From the NCBI RefSeq assembly GCF_024055715.1, contig NZ_JAMXMV010000018.1, positions 99,883-163,882 of the forward strand: DNA of 64,000 nt, given 5' to 3'. Shown in pieces: positions 27,970 through 36,831 of the stretch. The position numbers were made by a program, and so were the translations under genes. Within the stretch, counting starts at the first letter, position 1. The number at the start of each line of letters is the position of its first letter. The stretch is from Actinoallomurus soli (GTDB lineage: Bacteria; Actinomycetota; Actinomycetes; Streptosporangiales; Streptosporangiaceae). The notes beneath the pieces were generated by a model that ran no database searches, was not told the DNA's origin, and saw nothing but the letters and a program-made list of their open reading frames with translations.

Positions 27970-28616
27970 ACGCGCGCGTCGGAGCCGTCGATCACCAGGG
28001 CCTGCCCGTCGCGCAGGGCGCGGTGGGCGACGCCCTCGGCCCGGTAGCGCGCGGCGACGGCGGTCAGGACCTCGGTCTCGGGATGGCCGGGGGAGTCGAC
28101 GTGCGGGACCACGGCGTGGTCGAGGACGCCCAGGCCCTCCCAGGTCGGCGGATCGCCGTAGGCGGCGGGTACCACCTGCGGATCGTCGCACTCCTCCAGG
28201 CCGCGCAGGCTCGGCGCGAGCACGCAGGCGCCGGCGCTGTAACCGGCGTAGACCGTCGCGTCCCGCCGCAGCAGTGCGGTCAGCGCGAGGTCCGCGCCGC
28301 TGCGGGCCATGGCGTGGCGCAGCATGAACGTGTTCCCGCCGCGTACCCAGATCATCGGGAAAGGGGCCAGGACGTCGGCGATCACGTCGCCGGGCCGGTC
28401 GAAGAAGTCCCGCAGGTCCACCTCGGTCGGCCGCAGCCCCAGCCGGGCGAGTTCGTCGGCCTCACGCCGCACTCCGGCCGAGCGTTCCGGCTCGGCCTGG
28501 GCGTCGAGGGCGTTGGCGATGACGGCGACGTCGGCGCGGGCCCGCCGCTCGCGGAGCAGCGCGAGCAGGCGGTCCGGGTGATCCCCCATACGGAAGGAGG
28601 ACAGGTAGAGACGCAC
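27963..28616 (-). CDS. Peptidase E-like (S51) protein
   Basis: This 217-residue protein has the glutamine-amidotransferase-like fold of S51 dipeptidases. It begins MRLYLSSFRMGDHPDRLLALL, has PMIWVRGGNTFMLRHAM, and a nucleophile elbow VYAGYSAGACVLAPSL with the catalytic Ser in GYSAGA. LDHAVVPHVDSPGHPE supplies the expected His. The family cleaves Asp-X dipeptides or acts on cyanophycin-like peptides; the substrate here is unknown. Confidence 0.87.
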   Translation of the reverse strand: MRLYLSSFRMGDHPDRLLALLRERRARADVAVIANALDAQAEPERSAGVRREADELARLGLRPTEVDLRDFFDRPGDVIADVLAPFPMIWVRGGNTFMLRHAMARSGADLALTALLRRDATVYAGYSAGACVLAPSLRGLEECDDPQVVPAAYGDPPTWEGLGVLDHAVVPHVDSPGHPETEVLTAVAARYRAEGVAHRALRDGQALVIDGSDARVH

Positions 28617-28819
28617 CCGTGGACCTTAGAGGTTGCGCGGATTGGTGATCTTCAGGGGCGGCGGGTAGGACGGTTGTCCCACCGGTGGGTGGTCCAGGCT
28701 CGGCGGATCAGGCTACGCAGAGCCGAGTCATGGATCGACAGGACCGCGACCACACCGCGCGGGACGATATCAGGTCGACGTGCCGGCGCAGGAGCGCGTC
28801 CCTGGTGTGACGAGCACGT

Positions 28820-29653
28820 TCAGCCGCCGAGTTCGCCGATGAAGTCCGTCAGCAGCGCGGCGAACCGTTCCGGTGTCTCCTGGTGCGGCGCGTGGCCGGC
28901 GTCGGGGATCAACTGCACCTCTCCGCGCCACAGCGCAGGGATGGTGAGCTTGCGCAGGTAGTCAAGGTTGACCAACTGCTCGCCGACGCCGTGCAAGATG
29001 GCCAGCGGCTGGCGGAGCTCTGCGACGATCGCGACCTCGTCCGCGAACCGACCCTCGCCGACGCTGGAGCCCAGCGCTGTGCGCGCCGCGCCGTCGGTGG
29101 CCAGGATGTCGGATACGAACTCGCTGGTTGCCAGCGCCGAGCCGGGCGCGGTGAAGCTGGCGGCAAGCGACTGCGCCTCGGACTCGCTGAGGCTCGCGCT
29201 GCCGACGGCGCTCATCGCCGGATTCGGCAGGAACGCCTCCGGAAACTGGGCGGCTGACGCGACCGGCGGTGCGCCGAAGATGACAAAGCCGGCCGCGTCC
29301 TGCAACGTTGGTGCGGCCTCCAGAATGATCTGACCGCCCATGCTCCATCCGACGACGACCGCGTCGGCGGCACCGAGCGTCCGAGCGAAGTCGGCGAGCA
29401 CCGCCGCGTATCCCGGCAGCGAGTAGTCGGACGGGTCCCTGGCCGGCTCGGACTGCCCGTGGCCGGGCAGGTCCAGCGCAAGGCAACGGAACCGCTGGCC
29501 GAAACCGCCGGTCAGCACTGGGATCCAGGTTCTGGCCGAAGACGAGTTGCCGTGGACGAAGATGACCGCGCGATCGTCTTGGCTGCCCCGGCCGCCGGGG
29601 CTCTCCAGGTACGCGATCCGCTGGCCGGCGATGTTTACGCTCAGGTGGTCCAC
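28820..29653 (-). CDS. Alpha/beta hydrolase
   Basis: This 277-residue protein has the oxyanion motif AVIFVHGNSSSARTW, the nucleophile elbow VVVGWSMGGQIILEA and the catalytic His in LIPDAGHAPHQETPERFA. GTG at 29653 starts the fold and has AGAGG six bases upstream; the longer Arg/Pro-rich frame upstream is rejected. The region resembles haloalkane dehalogenase, C-C hydrolase or esterase families, and the substrate cannot be told from sequence. It stands alone, not in an operon. Confidence 0.85.
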   Translation of the reverse strand: MDHLSVNIAGQRIAYLESPGGRGSQDDRAVIFVHGNSSSARTWIPVLTGGFGQRFRCLALDLPGHGQSEPARDPSDYSLPGYAAVLADFARTLGAADAVVVGWSMGGQIILEAAPTLQDAAGFVIFGAPPVASAAQFPEAFLPNPAMSAVGSASLSESEAQSLAASFTAPGSALATSEFVSDILATDGAARTALGSSVGEGRFADEVAIVAELRQPLAILHGVGEQLVNLDYLRKLTIPALWRGEVQLIPDAGHAPHQETPERFAALLTDFIGELGG

Positions 29654-29953
29654 TTGCTGCCTCTTGGTTCCGTTGGCCCGTCTTCCCGTGCCGTTGCCCG
29701 GGCCCCCCGAGCCTCCGGGACGCCGAGAAGGATCTCGGTCTGGGCGGTGAGGTCTTGCAGGGCGGGGGAGCATCTGGCGAAGTCGATCAGTTCTCCCACC
29801 CGGGTAACGTACCGTTCGGCCCGCACGGTGCGGTCGCGGGGTGGTGTTGTGACGGGGTGTGGGCACGGTTCTGGCACAACGCGTTCAACCGGCTTCACCC
29901 TCCTCCTGACGCCCTGGCCGTCCAGCTGTGGATCGACCCGAACGGCTGACCCA
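29654..29953. other. 300-base gap with ambiguous short frames
   Basis: Two short open frames occur here. One is leftward (29641-29898, 85 residues, containing RYVTRVGELIDFARCSPALQ) and one rightward (29755-29949, ending NRLHPPPDALAVQLWIDPNG). Neither has a convincing start, ribosome-binding site or recognised family. The stretch lies beside a broken AraC gene, so decayed genes are possible. Confidence 0.4.
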
Positions 29954-30315
29954 TCATGATGCGGCGCGGGTTTTGCCCGCCGGAGCCGGCGATGCTCGAC
30001 CGGCGGGTTCGCGGTCGCGGTACAGCCCTGGTGGGAGGCCGAACCGCCGTTTGAAAGCGTGTGAGAAGGCGTACGGGGAGCCGTAGCCGACCTGACGGGC
30101 GATGGCGCCGAGCGGCATCTCGGACTCGCGGAGGAGCCGGGCCGCCGTGGTCATGCGCCACCAGGTCAGGTACGCCATCGGCGGCTGCCCGGTCAGGGCG
30201 GTGAACCGCCGGGCCAGGGTGGCACGGCACAGGCCGACCTGTGCGGCCAGATCCTCGATCCGCCAGGGCGCGGCCGGGCGTTGTGGTACGTCGCATCGAT
30301 GAGACGATCGCGCAT
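29954..30315 (-). pseudogene. Truncated AraC-family regulator (DNA-binding half only)
   Basis: The C-terminal two helix-turn-helix motifs are intact: WRIEDLAAQVGLCRATLARRF and LLRESEMPLGAIARQVGYGSPYAFSHAFKRRFG, about 95 residues to the stop. Upstream the family reading switches frame (a neighbouring frame reads MRDRLIDATYHNARP), and the cupin effector domain is missing. The 5' end runs close to the divergent metallo-beta-lactamase-fold gene. A short helix-turn-helix-only product cannot be excluded. Confidence 0.7.
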
Positions 30316-30370
30316 CCAGGAGCTCGTATCGCGCATTGGAAAGCGCATCGGGGGCCGTGAACATGGTCTC

Positions 30371-31288
30371 ATGAGCGATTTCCAGATCGGTGACGTCGAG
30401 GTCACCAAGGTCGTGGAATGGCAGGGCGAGATAGCGCCCGCGCGGTTCATCGTCCCGGACAGCCCGGCCGAGATCTGGCGGCGCAACGAGTCCTGGCTCG
30501 CGCCGGATCACTGGCACCCGGAGACCGACGCCTACCACGGTGCGGCGCAGACCTGGGTCCTGCGCAGCGAGGGCAAGGTGGTGCTGGTCGACACCGGAGT
30601 GGGCAACGACCGGGACCGGCCGCAGATCCCGCTGTTCGACCATCTGCGGACCGACTTCCTCGGCCGGCTGGCCGCGGCGGGCGTACGGCCCGAGGACGTG
30701 GACCTCGTGATCAACACCCACGTCCACTACGACCACGTCGGCTGGAACACCGAGTCGCGGGACGGGGAGTGGGTCCCGACCTTCCCGAACGCCACGTACC
30801 TGATCCCGCGGATCGACCAGGAGTTCTTCGACCCCCGCAACGCCCACCGCCGCCGCGCGCCCCGCGACGACCACGAGAGACGCCGACAGGAGGGCAGCCG
30901 GATCGTCTACGCCGACAGCGTCGCCCCGGTCCTCGGCCGCGCCGAGCTGTGGAGCGACGGCCACCGCGTCGACGGGAACATCAGCCTGGAGCCGGCGCCC
31001 GGCCACACGCCGGGCTCATCGATCGTCCGAGTGGCCTCCGGCACGGACCGCGCCGTGTTCGTCGGCGACATCCTGCACAGCCCGGTGCAGATCCTCGAAC
31101 CCGACTACAACAGCTGCTTCTGCGAGGACCGCGCGCAGGCGGCGGCGACCCGCCGCAGGGTGCTCGAACGCGCGGCCGACACCGGAGAGCTCGTCGTGCC
31201 GGCGCACTTCGCCGGCGCCGGCGCGGCCGAGGTCCGTCGCGACGGCGACCGCTTCGCCATCAAGCGGTGGGCCGCCTCGACCGGCTGA
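30371..31288 (+). CDS. Metallo-beta-lactamase-fold hydrolase
   Basis: This 305-residue protein has the zinc-binding motif HVHYDH (His117, His119, Asp121, His122), a second His near AHFAG at about residue 278, and GHTPGSS near 215. The start ATG 30371 gives MSDFQIGDVEVTKVVEWQGE. This subgroup includes lactonase-like and quorum-quenching enzymes, but the substrate is unassigned. The adjacent AraC remnant was probably its regulator. Confidence 0.88.
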   Translation: MSDFQIGDVEVTKVVEWQGEIAPARFIVPDSPAEIWRRNESWLAPDHWHPETDAYHGAAQTWVLRSEGKVVLVDTGVGNDRDRPQIPLFDHLRTDFLGRLAAAGVRPEDVDLVINTHVHYDHVGWNTESRDGEWVPTFPNATYLIPRIDQEFFDPRNAHRRRAPRDDHERRRQEGSRIVYADSVAPVLGRAELWSDGHRVDGNISLEPAPGHTPGSSIVRVASGTDRAVFVGDILHSPVQILEPDYNSCFCEDRAQAAATRRRVLERAADTGELVVPAHFAGAGAAEVRRDGDRFAIKRWAASTG

Positions 31289-31376
31289 GGCCGTACGTCG
31301 GCCGGAGCCGTACGAGGCGGGCGGGGCCGGATGAGGCCGGTCCGTCTGACGCGCGGTGGGGTGTCTCCGCGGCCGA

Positions 31377-32051
31377 TCAGTTCGGCGAGGAGGCCTCCAC
31401 CGCGGCGGCGGGGAAGTTGATGCCGTCCTCCAGGGACAGCAGGAGCTCCGACAGCACGTCGGAGAACCGCTCGGCTCGTACGATGCCGCTGCTGAGCAGC
31501 TCGAACGCCGTGTGGAACACGCCGTTGACGACGGCCGCGACCACGTGCGGGCGCAGGTCGGTGGCGGGGTCCACGCCCATGCGGTCGGCCACCAGGAGGG
31601 TCATCTCCGCGTGCTTCTTCTGGCCGTGTTCGAGGCTGCTGCCGAAGACGGCGGGGCTGGTCTCCATCAGGCTCTGGATGCAGCCGAACCGCTCGGGGTC
31701 GAAGCCGAACTCGCCGTCCTCGAAGGCGCGGATGACCGAGACCGCGGCGCGGCGCAGGGCGGTGATCACCGGCTCGTCGGCGGGCCGGGCGGCGTACGCC
31801 TCCTTCATCGCGCCGAACTGCTCGTCCTGGAACGTCAGGAGGACATCCTCCTTGGACGCGAAGTAACGGAAGAACGTCCGGGAGGACACGTCGACCGCGT
31901 CGGCGATCTCCTCGACGGTGGTCGCCTCGAAGCCCTTCTCCGCGAACAGCCGGAACGCGCTGTCCACCAGGGCCTCACGAGTGCGCTGCTTCTTTCGCTC
32001 ACGACGACCGGCCGTCGGAGCGCAGGGCTGAACAGCAGGGGACGCCTCCAT
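31377..32051 (-). CDS. TetR-family repressor of the adjacent MFS pump
   Basis: This 224-residue TetR protein has the helix-turn-helix AFRLFAEKGFEATTVEEIADAVDVSSRTFFRYFASKEDVLLTF. The remainder is a typical all-helical ligand-binding domain. ATG 32051 is chosen; ATG 32099 is possible. It diverges from an EmrB/QacA-type efflux gene across a region with TGTCA/TGACA palindromes, the classic drug-pump arrangement. Confidence 0.88.
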   Translation of the reverse strand: MEASPAVQPCAPTAGRRERKKQRTREALVDSAFRLFAEKGFEATTVEEIADAVDVSSRTFFRYFASKEDVLLTFQDEQFGAMKEAYAARPADEPVITALRRAAVSVIRAFEDGEFGFDPERFGCIQSLMETSPAVFGSSLEHGQKKHAEMTLLVADRMGVDPATDLRPHVVAAVVNGVFHTAFELLSSGIVRAERFSDVLSELLLSLEDGINFPAAAVEASSPN

Positions 32052-32144
32052 GCCCGCAGGGTAGCTGACATTGGACGGCTCGGCCAATAGTTCCTTCATA
32101 TCGTGACACTCGTCATAGCCGGACTTTAGTCGCTTGACGACAAC

Positions 32145-32159
32145 TGTCACAGCATGACA
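32145..32159. promoter_or_regulatory. TetR operator candidate
   Basis: TGTCACAGCATGACA has perfect TGTCA/TGACA arms around five bases and ends 34 bases before the MFS start. A related, weaker TGAC-N4-GTCA lies at 32104-32115. TTGACG at 32134 could be a -35 element, which the palindrome would block. Confidence 0.55.
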
Positions 32160-32193
32160 CGTTTGGGACCTCACGAACTTTCGGAGGCAGTTC

Positions 32194-33783
32194 ATGACGT
32201 CCCCAGCGACACTTCCGTCCCGCCCCGGGACGCACGAAAGACCGAGCCGGGCCGGTCACGGCCATCCTTGGCTCACCCTGCTCGCCGTCGCGCTCGGCGT
32301 GATGATGGTCGGCCTCGACGCGACCGTCGTGTCGATCGCCAACCCGGCCATCGCCAAGGACCTGCACGCCGACCTGTCCGGTCTGCAGTGGGTCACCAAC
32401 GGCTACCTGCTCGCGCTGGCCGTCACCCTGATCCCGGCCGGGAAGATCGCCGACCGGTTCGGCCGCAAGCGCACCTTCCTCGCCGGTGTGATCGGCTTCG
32501 CGGTCGCCTCCGTCCTCGTCGGCGTGTCCGGTGGCATCGGCATGGTGATCTTCTGGCGCGTCGTGCAGGGCTTCGCGGGCGCGCTGCTGCAGCCCGCCAG
32601 CCTGGCCATCCTGCGCAACACCTTCCCCGCGGAACGGCTCAACGCCGCGATCGGCATCTGGGGCGCCACCGTCGGCATCTCCATCGCCGGTGGCCCGATC
32701 GTCGGCGGCCTGCTCGTCCAGCACGTGAACTGGCAGTCGGTCTTCTTCCTCAACGCGCCGCTCGGTCTGGTCGCCCTCCTGGTCGGCCTGTGGGTGATCC
32801 GCGAGTCCCGCGACGAGGGAGCCGTCGGCTCGTTCGACTTCGCCGGCGTCCTGCTCCTGTCCGGCTCGCTGTTCGCCCTGGTGTGGGGCCTGATCAAGGC
32901 CGGTAACTATGGCTTCGGCGACCCGGTGCCGCTGTGGTCGTTCGCCGCGTTCGCCGTCCTCATGGTCGGATTCGTCATCCGCGAGGTGCGGGCGACGCAC
33001 CCGATCCTGCCGATGAGCCTGTTCCGCTCGGCGTCGCTGTCGGCCGCGACCGGACTCATCGTCCTCGGCGCGTTCGCCCTGTTCGGCACGATCTTCTTCA
33101 TCACCCTCTACATGCAGCAGGTCCACGGAATGTCCCCGGTGCAGGCGGGCGTCCGGATGCTGCCGATGACCGCGATCTTCATCGTCTCCTCGCCGCTGGG
33201 CGGGGCGCTGACGCAGCGGTTCGGGCCGCGCGTGCCGCTCGGGATCGGCATGGTGTTCACCGCGGGCGCGCTGTTCGGGCTGTCCCGGATCGGGGTCGAC
33301 GCCTCGTACAACACGATCTGGCCGTGGTTCATCCTGATGGGGATGGCGTTCGGCTTCATCCTCACCGCGGGTACCGAGGCGATCGTCGCGAACGCCCCCG
33401 TTCACCTGGCGGGCGTCGCGGGCGGCCTGCAGCAGACCGCGTTCCAGGTCGGCGGCGTGCTCGGCACCTCGGTCCTCGGCACGATCCTGTCCAGCCGCGT
33501 CGGGAGCGTCCTCGTCGACCGGCTGACCGGCGCGGGACTGCCCGCCCCGGCGGCCCACCAGCTCACCGGCGCCAAGGACTACATCGCCCAGGGCGTCGCC
33601 CCGGTGCCCCACGGCGCTCCGGGCCCGGTCGCCAAGGCCATCACGACCGGCAGCCACCTCGCCTTCATGGACGGTTTCCAGACCTCCATGACGGTCGCCG
33701 CGGTGGTCGCGCTCGTCGCCGCGTTCGCCGCCCTCCTCGTACGGCGCGGCGAATCCCCGGTCGAAGGCGCCCTCGCCATCTGA
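32194..33783 (+). CDS. DHA2-type MFS efflux transporter (EmrB/QacA)
   Basis: This 529-residue protein has about 14 hydrophobic helices. Motif A-like GKIADRFGRKRTFLAGVIGFAVASVLVG follows helix 2, and the helix 5 motif C-like region is GATVGISIAGGPIVGGLLV. ATG 32194 follows GGAGG. It should export drugs or secondary metabolites using the proton gradient. It is divergent from the TetR gene, and a strong hairpin follows the stop. Confidence 0.92.
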   Translation: MTSPATLPSRPGTHERPSRAGHGHPWLTLLAVALGVMMVGLDATVVSIANPAIAKDLHADLSGLQWVTNGYLLALAVTLIPAGKIADRFGRKRTFLAGVIGFAVASVLVGVSGGIGMVIFWRVVQGFAGALLQPASLAILRNTFPAERLNAAIGIWGATVGISIAGGPIVGGLLVQHVNWQSVFFLNAPLGLVALLVGLWVIRESRDEGAVGSFDFAGVLLLSGSLFALVWGLIKAGNYGFGDPVPLWSFAAFAVLMVGFVIREVRATHPILPMSLFRSASLSAATGLIVLGAFALFGTIFFITLYMQQVHGMSPVQAGVRMLPMTAIFIVSSPLGGALTQRFGPRVPLGIGMVFTAGALFGLSRIGVDASYNTIWPWFILMGMAFGFILTAGTEAIVANAPVHLAGVAGGLQQTAFQVGGVLGTSVLGTILSSRVGSVLVDRLTGAGLPAPAAHQLTGAKDYIAQGVAPVPHGAPGPVAKAITTGSHLAFMDGFQTSMTVAAVVALVAAFAALLVRRGESPVEGALAI

Positions 33784-33794
33784 CCGGCACCGGG

Positions 33795-33821
33795 TACGGG
33801 CGGCGGTGGCCGCCGCCCGTA
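33795..33821 (+). terminator. Hairpin after the MFS gene
   Basis: TACGGGCGGCGG and CCGCCGCCCGTA form a perfect 12-bp stem with a 3-base loop, starting 12 bases after the MFS stop. No U-tract follows. Confidence 0.72.
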
Positions 33822-33857
33822 TCCGTCTCTCATCCGCCGCCTCCAGGGAGGTCGACC

Positions 33858-34259
33858 ATGTCCCACGCCATCACGTTCCCGACGACCCCGCTGGCGGCGA
33901 GCGGCTGGGAGTTGCGCGTCGGCCGGGGGAGCCGGCGCCGTCCGGCCCTGGAGGTGCACACGGGCGACGGGCTCATCGACGTCGCCGTGGCCCGCGGGCT
34001 CGACGACTCCCTGGTCCGCGGCGCCGTACGCGGCCGGGGCTGGTCCGTGGCCTGGGGCGAGCTGCCGCCCGGGGGCGAGGTGCTCGTCGAGTTCCACGCC
34101 GGGGGATCGGTGGTGAAGGTCCCGGCCGTGACGATCGCGGGGGCGTTCTGGGCGGCCGAGGTGCCCGGACGGTACCGGTCCGTCACCGTGACGACCGCCG
34201 TCGACCGGGTCTCCGTCCGGCTCCGCCGGTTCCGCGAGGCTCGCCTGCCGCAGCGGTAG
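33858..34259 (+). CDS. Hypothetical protein, beta-rich
   Basis: This 133-residue protein starts at ATG 33858 after GGGAGG. It begins MSHAITFPTTPLAASGWELRVG, and alternating hydrophobic residues (GDGLIDVAVARGLDD, EVLVEFHAGGSVVKVPAVTIAG) suggest beta structure. No signal peptide, membrane segment or known motif is evident. It lies between two terminator-like hairpins, so it is probably monocistronic. The function is not recognised. Confidence 0.68.
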   Translation: MSHAITFPTTPLAASGWELRVGRGSRRRPALEVHTGDGLIDVAVARGLDDSLVRGAVRGRGWSVAWGELPPGGEVLVEFHAGGSVVKVPAVTIAGAFWAAEVPGRYRSVTVTTAVDRVSVRLRRFREARLPQR

Positions 34260-34271
34260 GACGGGCCGCGA

Positions 34272-34319
34272 CCGGCCGGCGAGGGGCGTTCGCGTCCGGG
34301 CGACCCCCTCACCGGCCGG
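34272..34319 (+). terminator. Hairpin after the hypothetical gene
   Basis: CCGGCCGGCGAGGGG (34272-34286) pairs with CCCCTCACCGGCCGG (34305-34319), with a single C-A mismatch and an 18-base loop, just downstream of the stop at 34259. Confidence 0.6.
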
Positions 34320-34406
34320 CCGATCCCTTCACGAAAGCGCACCCGATCAATAAGTGTGACGGTTCAACGTGTTGCCTCGGTCAACCGTAAGAGTAGGATC
34401 GGCGGC

Positions 34407-35021
34407 ATGACCGACGCGACGACGGAGCGTGCGCCCCTCGGCCGGCGCGAGCGTAAGAAGGCCGCCACCCGCCAGGCCCTGGCGGACGCCGCACTGCGCC
34501 TCTTCCTCGAGCGCGGCTACGACCAGGTCGGCATCCGGGACATCGCCGAGGCCGCCGACGTCTCCACGACCACGCTGTTCAAGCACTTCCCCGGCAAGGA
34601 GGCGCTCGTCTTCGACGAGGACGCCGAGCTGGAGGCCGCCCTGATCGCCGCCGTGCGCGAACGCCCCGAGGGAACATCGATCCCCGCCGCCCTGCGCGAC
34701 TACGTCCGGCGCTCCCGGCGGGTCAAGGGCGGCGACGCCGGCGTGAGCTTCACCCGGTTCGTCGAACTCGTCGAGAACACCCCCGAACTGCGCGAGTACG
34801 AGCGCCGCATGTGGATGCGGCACGAGACCGCTCTGGCCCGGGCGATCGCCGAGGAGATCGGCGCGCCCGCCGACGACCCGACCTGCCGGGCACTGGCCCA
34901 CTTCGCCCTGGAGACCCGCTACCTCCCCGGCGGGAGCGCCGACGCCGACACCGCCATCGCCTGTGCCTTCGAGCTGCTCGAACGCGGCTGGAGCGCGGCC
35001 GCTCAGAACGCCCGGGGCTGA
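34407..35021 (+). CDS. TetR-family regulator
   Basis: This 204-residue protein has the TetR helix-turn-helix LRLFLERGYDQVGIRDIAEAADVSTTTLFKHFPGKEALVF. ATG 34407 is the best start. The upstream 60 bases contain ACGGTT (34359) and AACCGT (34383) in inverted orientation and CAACGTGTTG (34365), possible operator elements. No obvious target lies divergently, so it may regulate the following membrane protein or distant genes. Confidence 0.87.
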   Translation: MTDATTERAPLGRRERKKAATRQALADAALRLFLERGYDQVGIRDIAEAADVSTTTLFKHFPGKEALVFDEDAELEAALIAAVRERPEGTSIPAALRDYVRRSRRVKGGDAGVSFTRFVELVENTPELREYERRMWMRHETALARAIAEEIGAPADDPTCRALAHFALETRYLPGGSADADTAIACAFELLERGWSAAAQNARG

Positions 35022-35084
35022 TCCACCCGACGGGACGGTCGCCTGTCCCCGGGGTAAGACCGGGCTGACGATCGTCCGTATGTC

Positions 35085-35840
35085 ATGGAGCTCTCAGAAA
35101 GAGCCCCTACGCTTTCCCGCGTGCATTCGTTCCTCAGGCGCTTCCCCCTGCCCATGGTGTTCATCCTGGCGTTCTGCGCCGTCTCGGCCGTGTACGCGTA
35201 CGGCCTGGGGCCGGCCCAGCAGCGCTCGGTCGTCGCCACGACGGCCACGAACCTGGTCAACCTGAGGACCGACCCCGTCGGCACCATGGTCGCCTCGGCG
35301 TTCGTGGCCCAGGCCGTGCCGTGGATGTGGGTGGTCCTGGCGGTCATCGGACTCTTCCCCGTGGTACACCGCTTCGGCAACGTCCGGACCCTCGTGCTGG
35401 TCGGCGCCGCCCAGGTCATCGGAACGCTCATCAGCGAGGGCCTGCTCGCCTGGCGGATCTCGGCCGGCGCCATGCCCGCCTCCCTGCGGTACATCGACGA
35501 CGTCGGCCCGTCCTACGTCATCGCCTCGGCGCTCGTCGCCACGATGCTGTACGGCGCCGAGCCGCTCGTGCGCACCGCCCGGCACGGCCACCGGCTCTTC
35601 GACCGCGTGCCGAGCCGCTGGTGGCGCATCGGTGCCGGGGTGGCCCTGGCCTTCCTCGCGCCGCACCTGTTCAGCGGCCTGGACCGGCTGGGCGTGGCGG
35701 CGGTCGGGCACCTCGTCGCCATGCTCGTCGGCGCCGCCCTCGGCCTGATCTTCGTGCGGCGCGAGCGCTCGCGGACGGGCCAGGACGGCCCCGGCACAGC
35801 CGCCGGTGTCCCGCGGCGACGCGTCCTCAGCGAGGTCTGA
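35085..35840 (+). CDS. Rhomboid-like membrane protein
   Basis: This 251-residue protein has about six hydrophobic helices. The motif DDVGPSYVIASALVA (near residue 145) contains a GPS reminiscent of the rhomboid GxSx nucleophile. A His occurs in a later helix, GVAAVGHLVAMLVGAALG (near residue 213), as in the Ser-His dyad. It resembles actinobacterial rhomboid-like proteins. Whether it is a functional intramembrane protease is unproven. The start at 35085 lacks a clear ribosome-binding site, and GTG 35121 is an alternative. Confidence 0.7.
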   Translation: MELSERAPTLSRVHSFLRRFPLPMVFILAFCAVSAVYAYGLGPAQQRSVVATTATNLVNLRTDPVGTMVASAFVAQAVPWMWVVLAVIGLFPVVHRFGNVRTLVLVGAAQVIGTLISEGLLAWRISAGAMPASLRYIDDVGPSYVIASALVATMLYGAEPLVRTARHGHRLFDRVPSRWWRIGAGVALAFLAPHLFSGLDRLGVAAVGHLVAMLVGAALGLIFVRRERSRTGQDGPGTAAGVPRRRVLSEV

Positions 35841-35848
35841 CCGGCGAT

Positions 35849-35870
35849 CCGCGGCCCTCCCGGGCCGCGG
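35849..35870. terminator. Bidirectional terminator hairpin
   Basis: CCGCGGCCC and GGGCCGCGG form a 9-bp stem with a 4-base loop between the convergent rhomboid-like and methyltransferase genes. Confidence 0.7.
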
Positions 35871-35876
35871 TGGGCA

Positions 35877-36668
35877 TCATGGTCTACGCCCCACGCCCGC
35901 GTAGCCGTCGACCGGCTCGCCGGTCAGGTCGGGGTGCACGGGCCGCCACCGGGTGATCTCGACCAGGCCCGGCTCCACCAGCTCCAGCCCGCGGAAGAAC
36001 CTGGCGATCTGTGCCACCGACCGGGCCGTCATGGGCGTGGTGCCCTCGACCTGGTTCCACATCCGTATGGCCTGATCGGTGCGCTCGCCGTGTACCACGT
36101 TCGTCGTCGCGTACAGCGCCAGGTACGACCCGGCCGGCAGCGCCGCCACCAACCGGTCGACGATGTCGTACGCCTCCCGATCGTCGGGGAGGAACTCGGT
36201 GATGCCCATGAGCATCAGCGCGATCGGCCGCTCGAAGTCCAGGACGCGAGCGGCCTGCTCCAGGATCGCGTCGGGTTCCCGCAGGTCCGCATGGACGTAG
36301 TCGGTGACCCCCTCCGCCGTCGAGGTCAGCAGCGCCTGGGCGTAGGTCAGGACCAGGGGATCGTTGTCCACGTAGACGACGCGGGTCTCGGGCGCGGAGC
36401 GCTGAGCTACCTCGTGGGTGTTGTCGGCCGTGGGCAGCCCGGTGCCGATGTCCATGAACTGCCGGACTCCGGCCTCCTCGACCAGGTAGGAGACGGCGCG
36501 GTTGAGGTACTGGCGGGACTCGCGGGCCAGCCGGACCACCTCCGGCAGCACCTGTACGGCCTGGTCGCCGGCCTCTCTGTCGGCCGGGTAGTTGTCCTTG
36601 CCTCCGAGGAGGTAGTTCCAGACGCGCGCCGGGTGTGGCACATCCTTGTCGATCTTCGGTTCGTTCAC
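35877..36668 (-). CDS. SAM-dependent methyltransferase, DUF574 family
   Basis: This 263-residue protein has the family hallmarks: HPARVWNYLLGGKDNYPADREAGD, QFMDIGTGLPTADNTHEVAQ (SAM-binding) and VVYVDNDPLVLTYAQALL. I chose GTG 36668, with GAGGT upstream; a longer Arg/Pro-rich frame upstream is spurious. DUF574 methyltransferases are abundant in Streptomyces-like genomes and have no assigned substrate. It lies downstream of the sigma-like gene in the same direction, separated by about 160 bases. Confidence 0.88.
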   Translation of the reverse strand: MNEPKIDKDVPHPARVWNYLLGGKDNYPADREAGDQAVQVLPEVVRLARESRQYLNRAVSYLVEEAGVRQFMDIGTGLPTADNTHEVAQRSAPETRVVYVDNDPLVLTYAQALLTSTAEGVTDYVHADLREPDAILEQAARVLDFERPIALMLMGITEFLPDDREAYDIVDRLVAALPAGSYLALYATTNVVHGERTDQAIRMWNQVEGTTPMTARSVAQIARFFRGLELVEPGLVEITRWRPVHPDLTGEPVDGYAGVGRRP

Positions 36669-36831
36669 GGTGACCTCGATGGCTGCGAAGACGTTGTCGA
36701 TCTTCGAACGTACGGGCCGCCGGCAAAGGTCCGGGATGGGGAGGCGCGAGCCGACCGCGACCGGATGTGGTCGCGCGGGACGCGGCCGGCCGGCCCAGGT
36801 CCGCCCGGCTCGAGCAGGCGCCGGAGTCTCC

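Noticed and set aside
29641..29898. An 85-residue leftward frame upstream of the alpha/beta hydrolase
   Set aside because: It has no recognised family, no ribosome-binding site, and overlaps the hydrolase start. It is kept only as a note in the gap entry.
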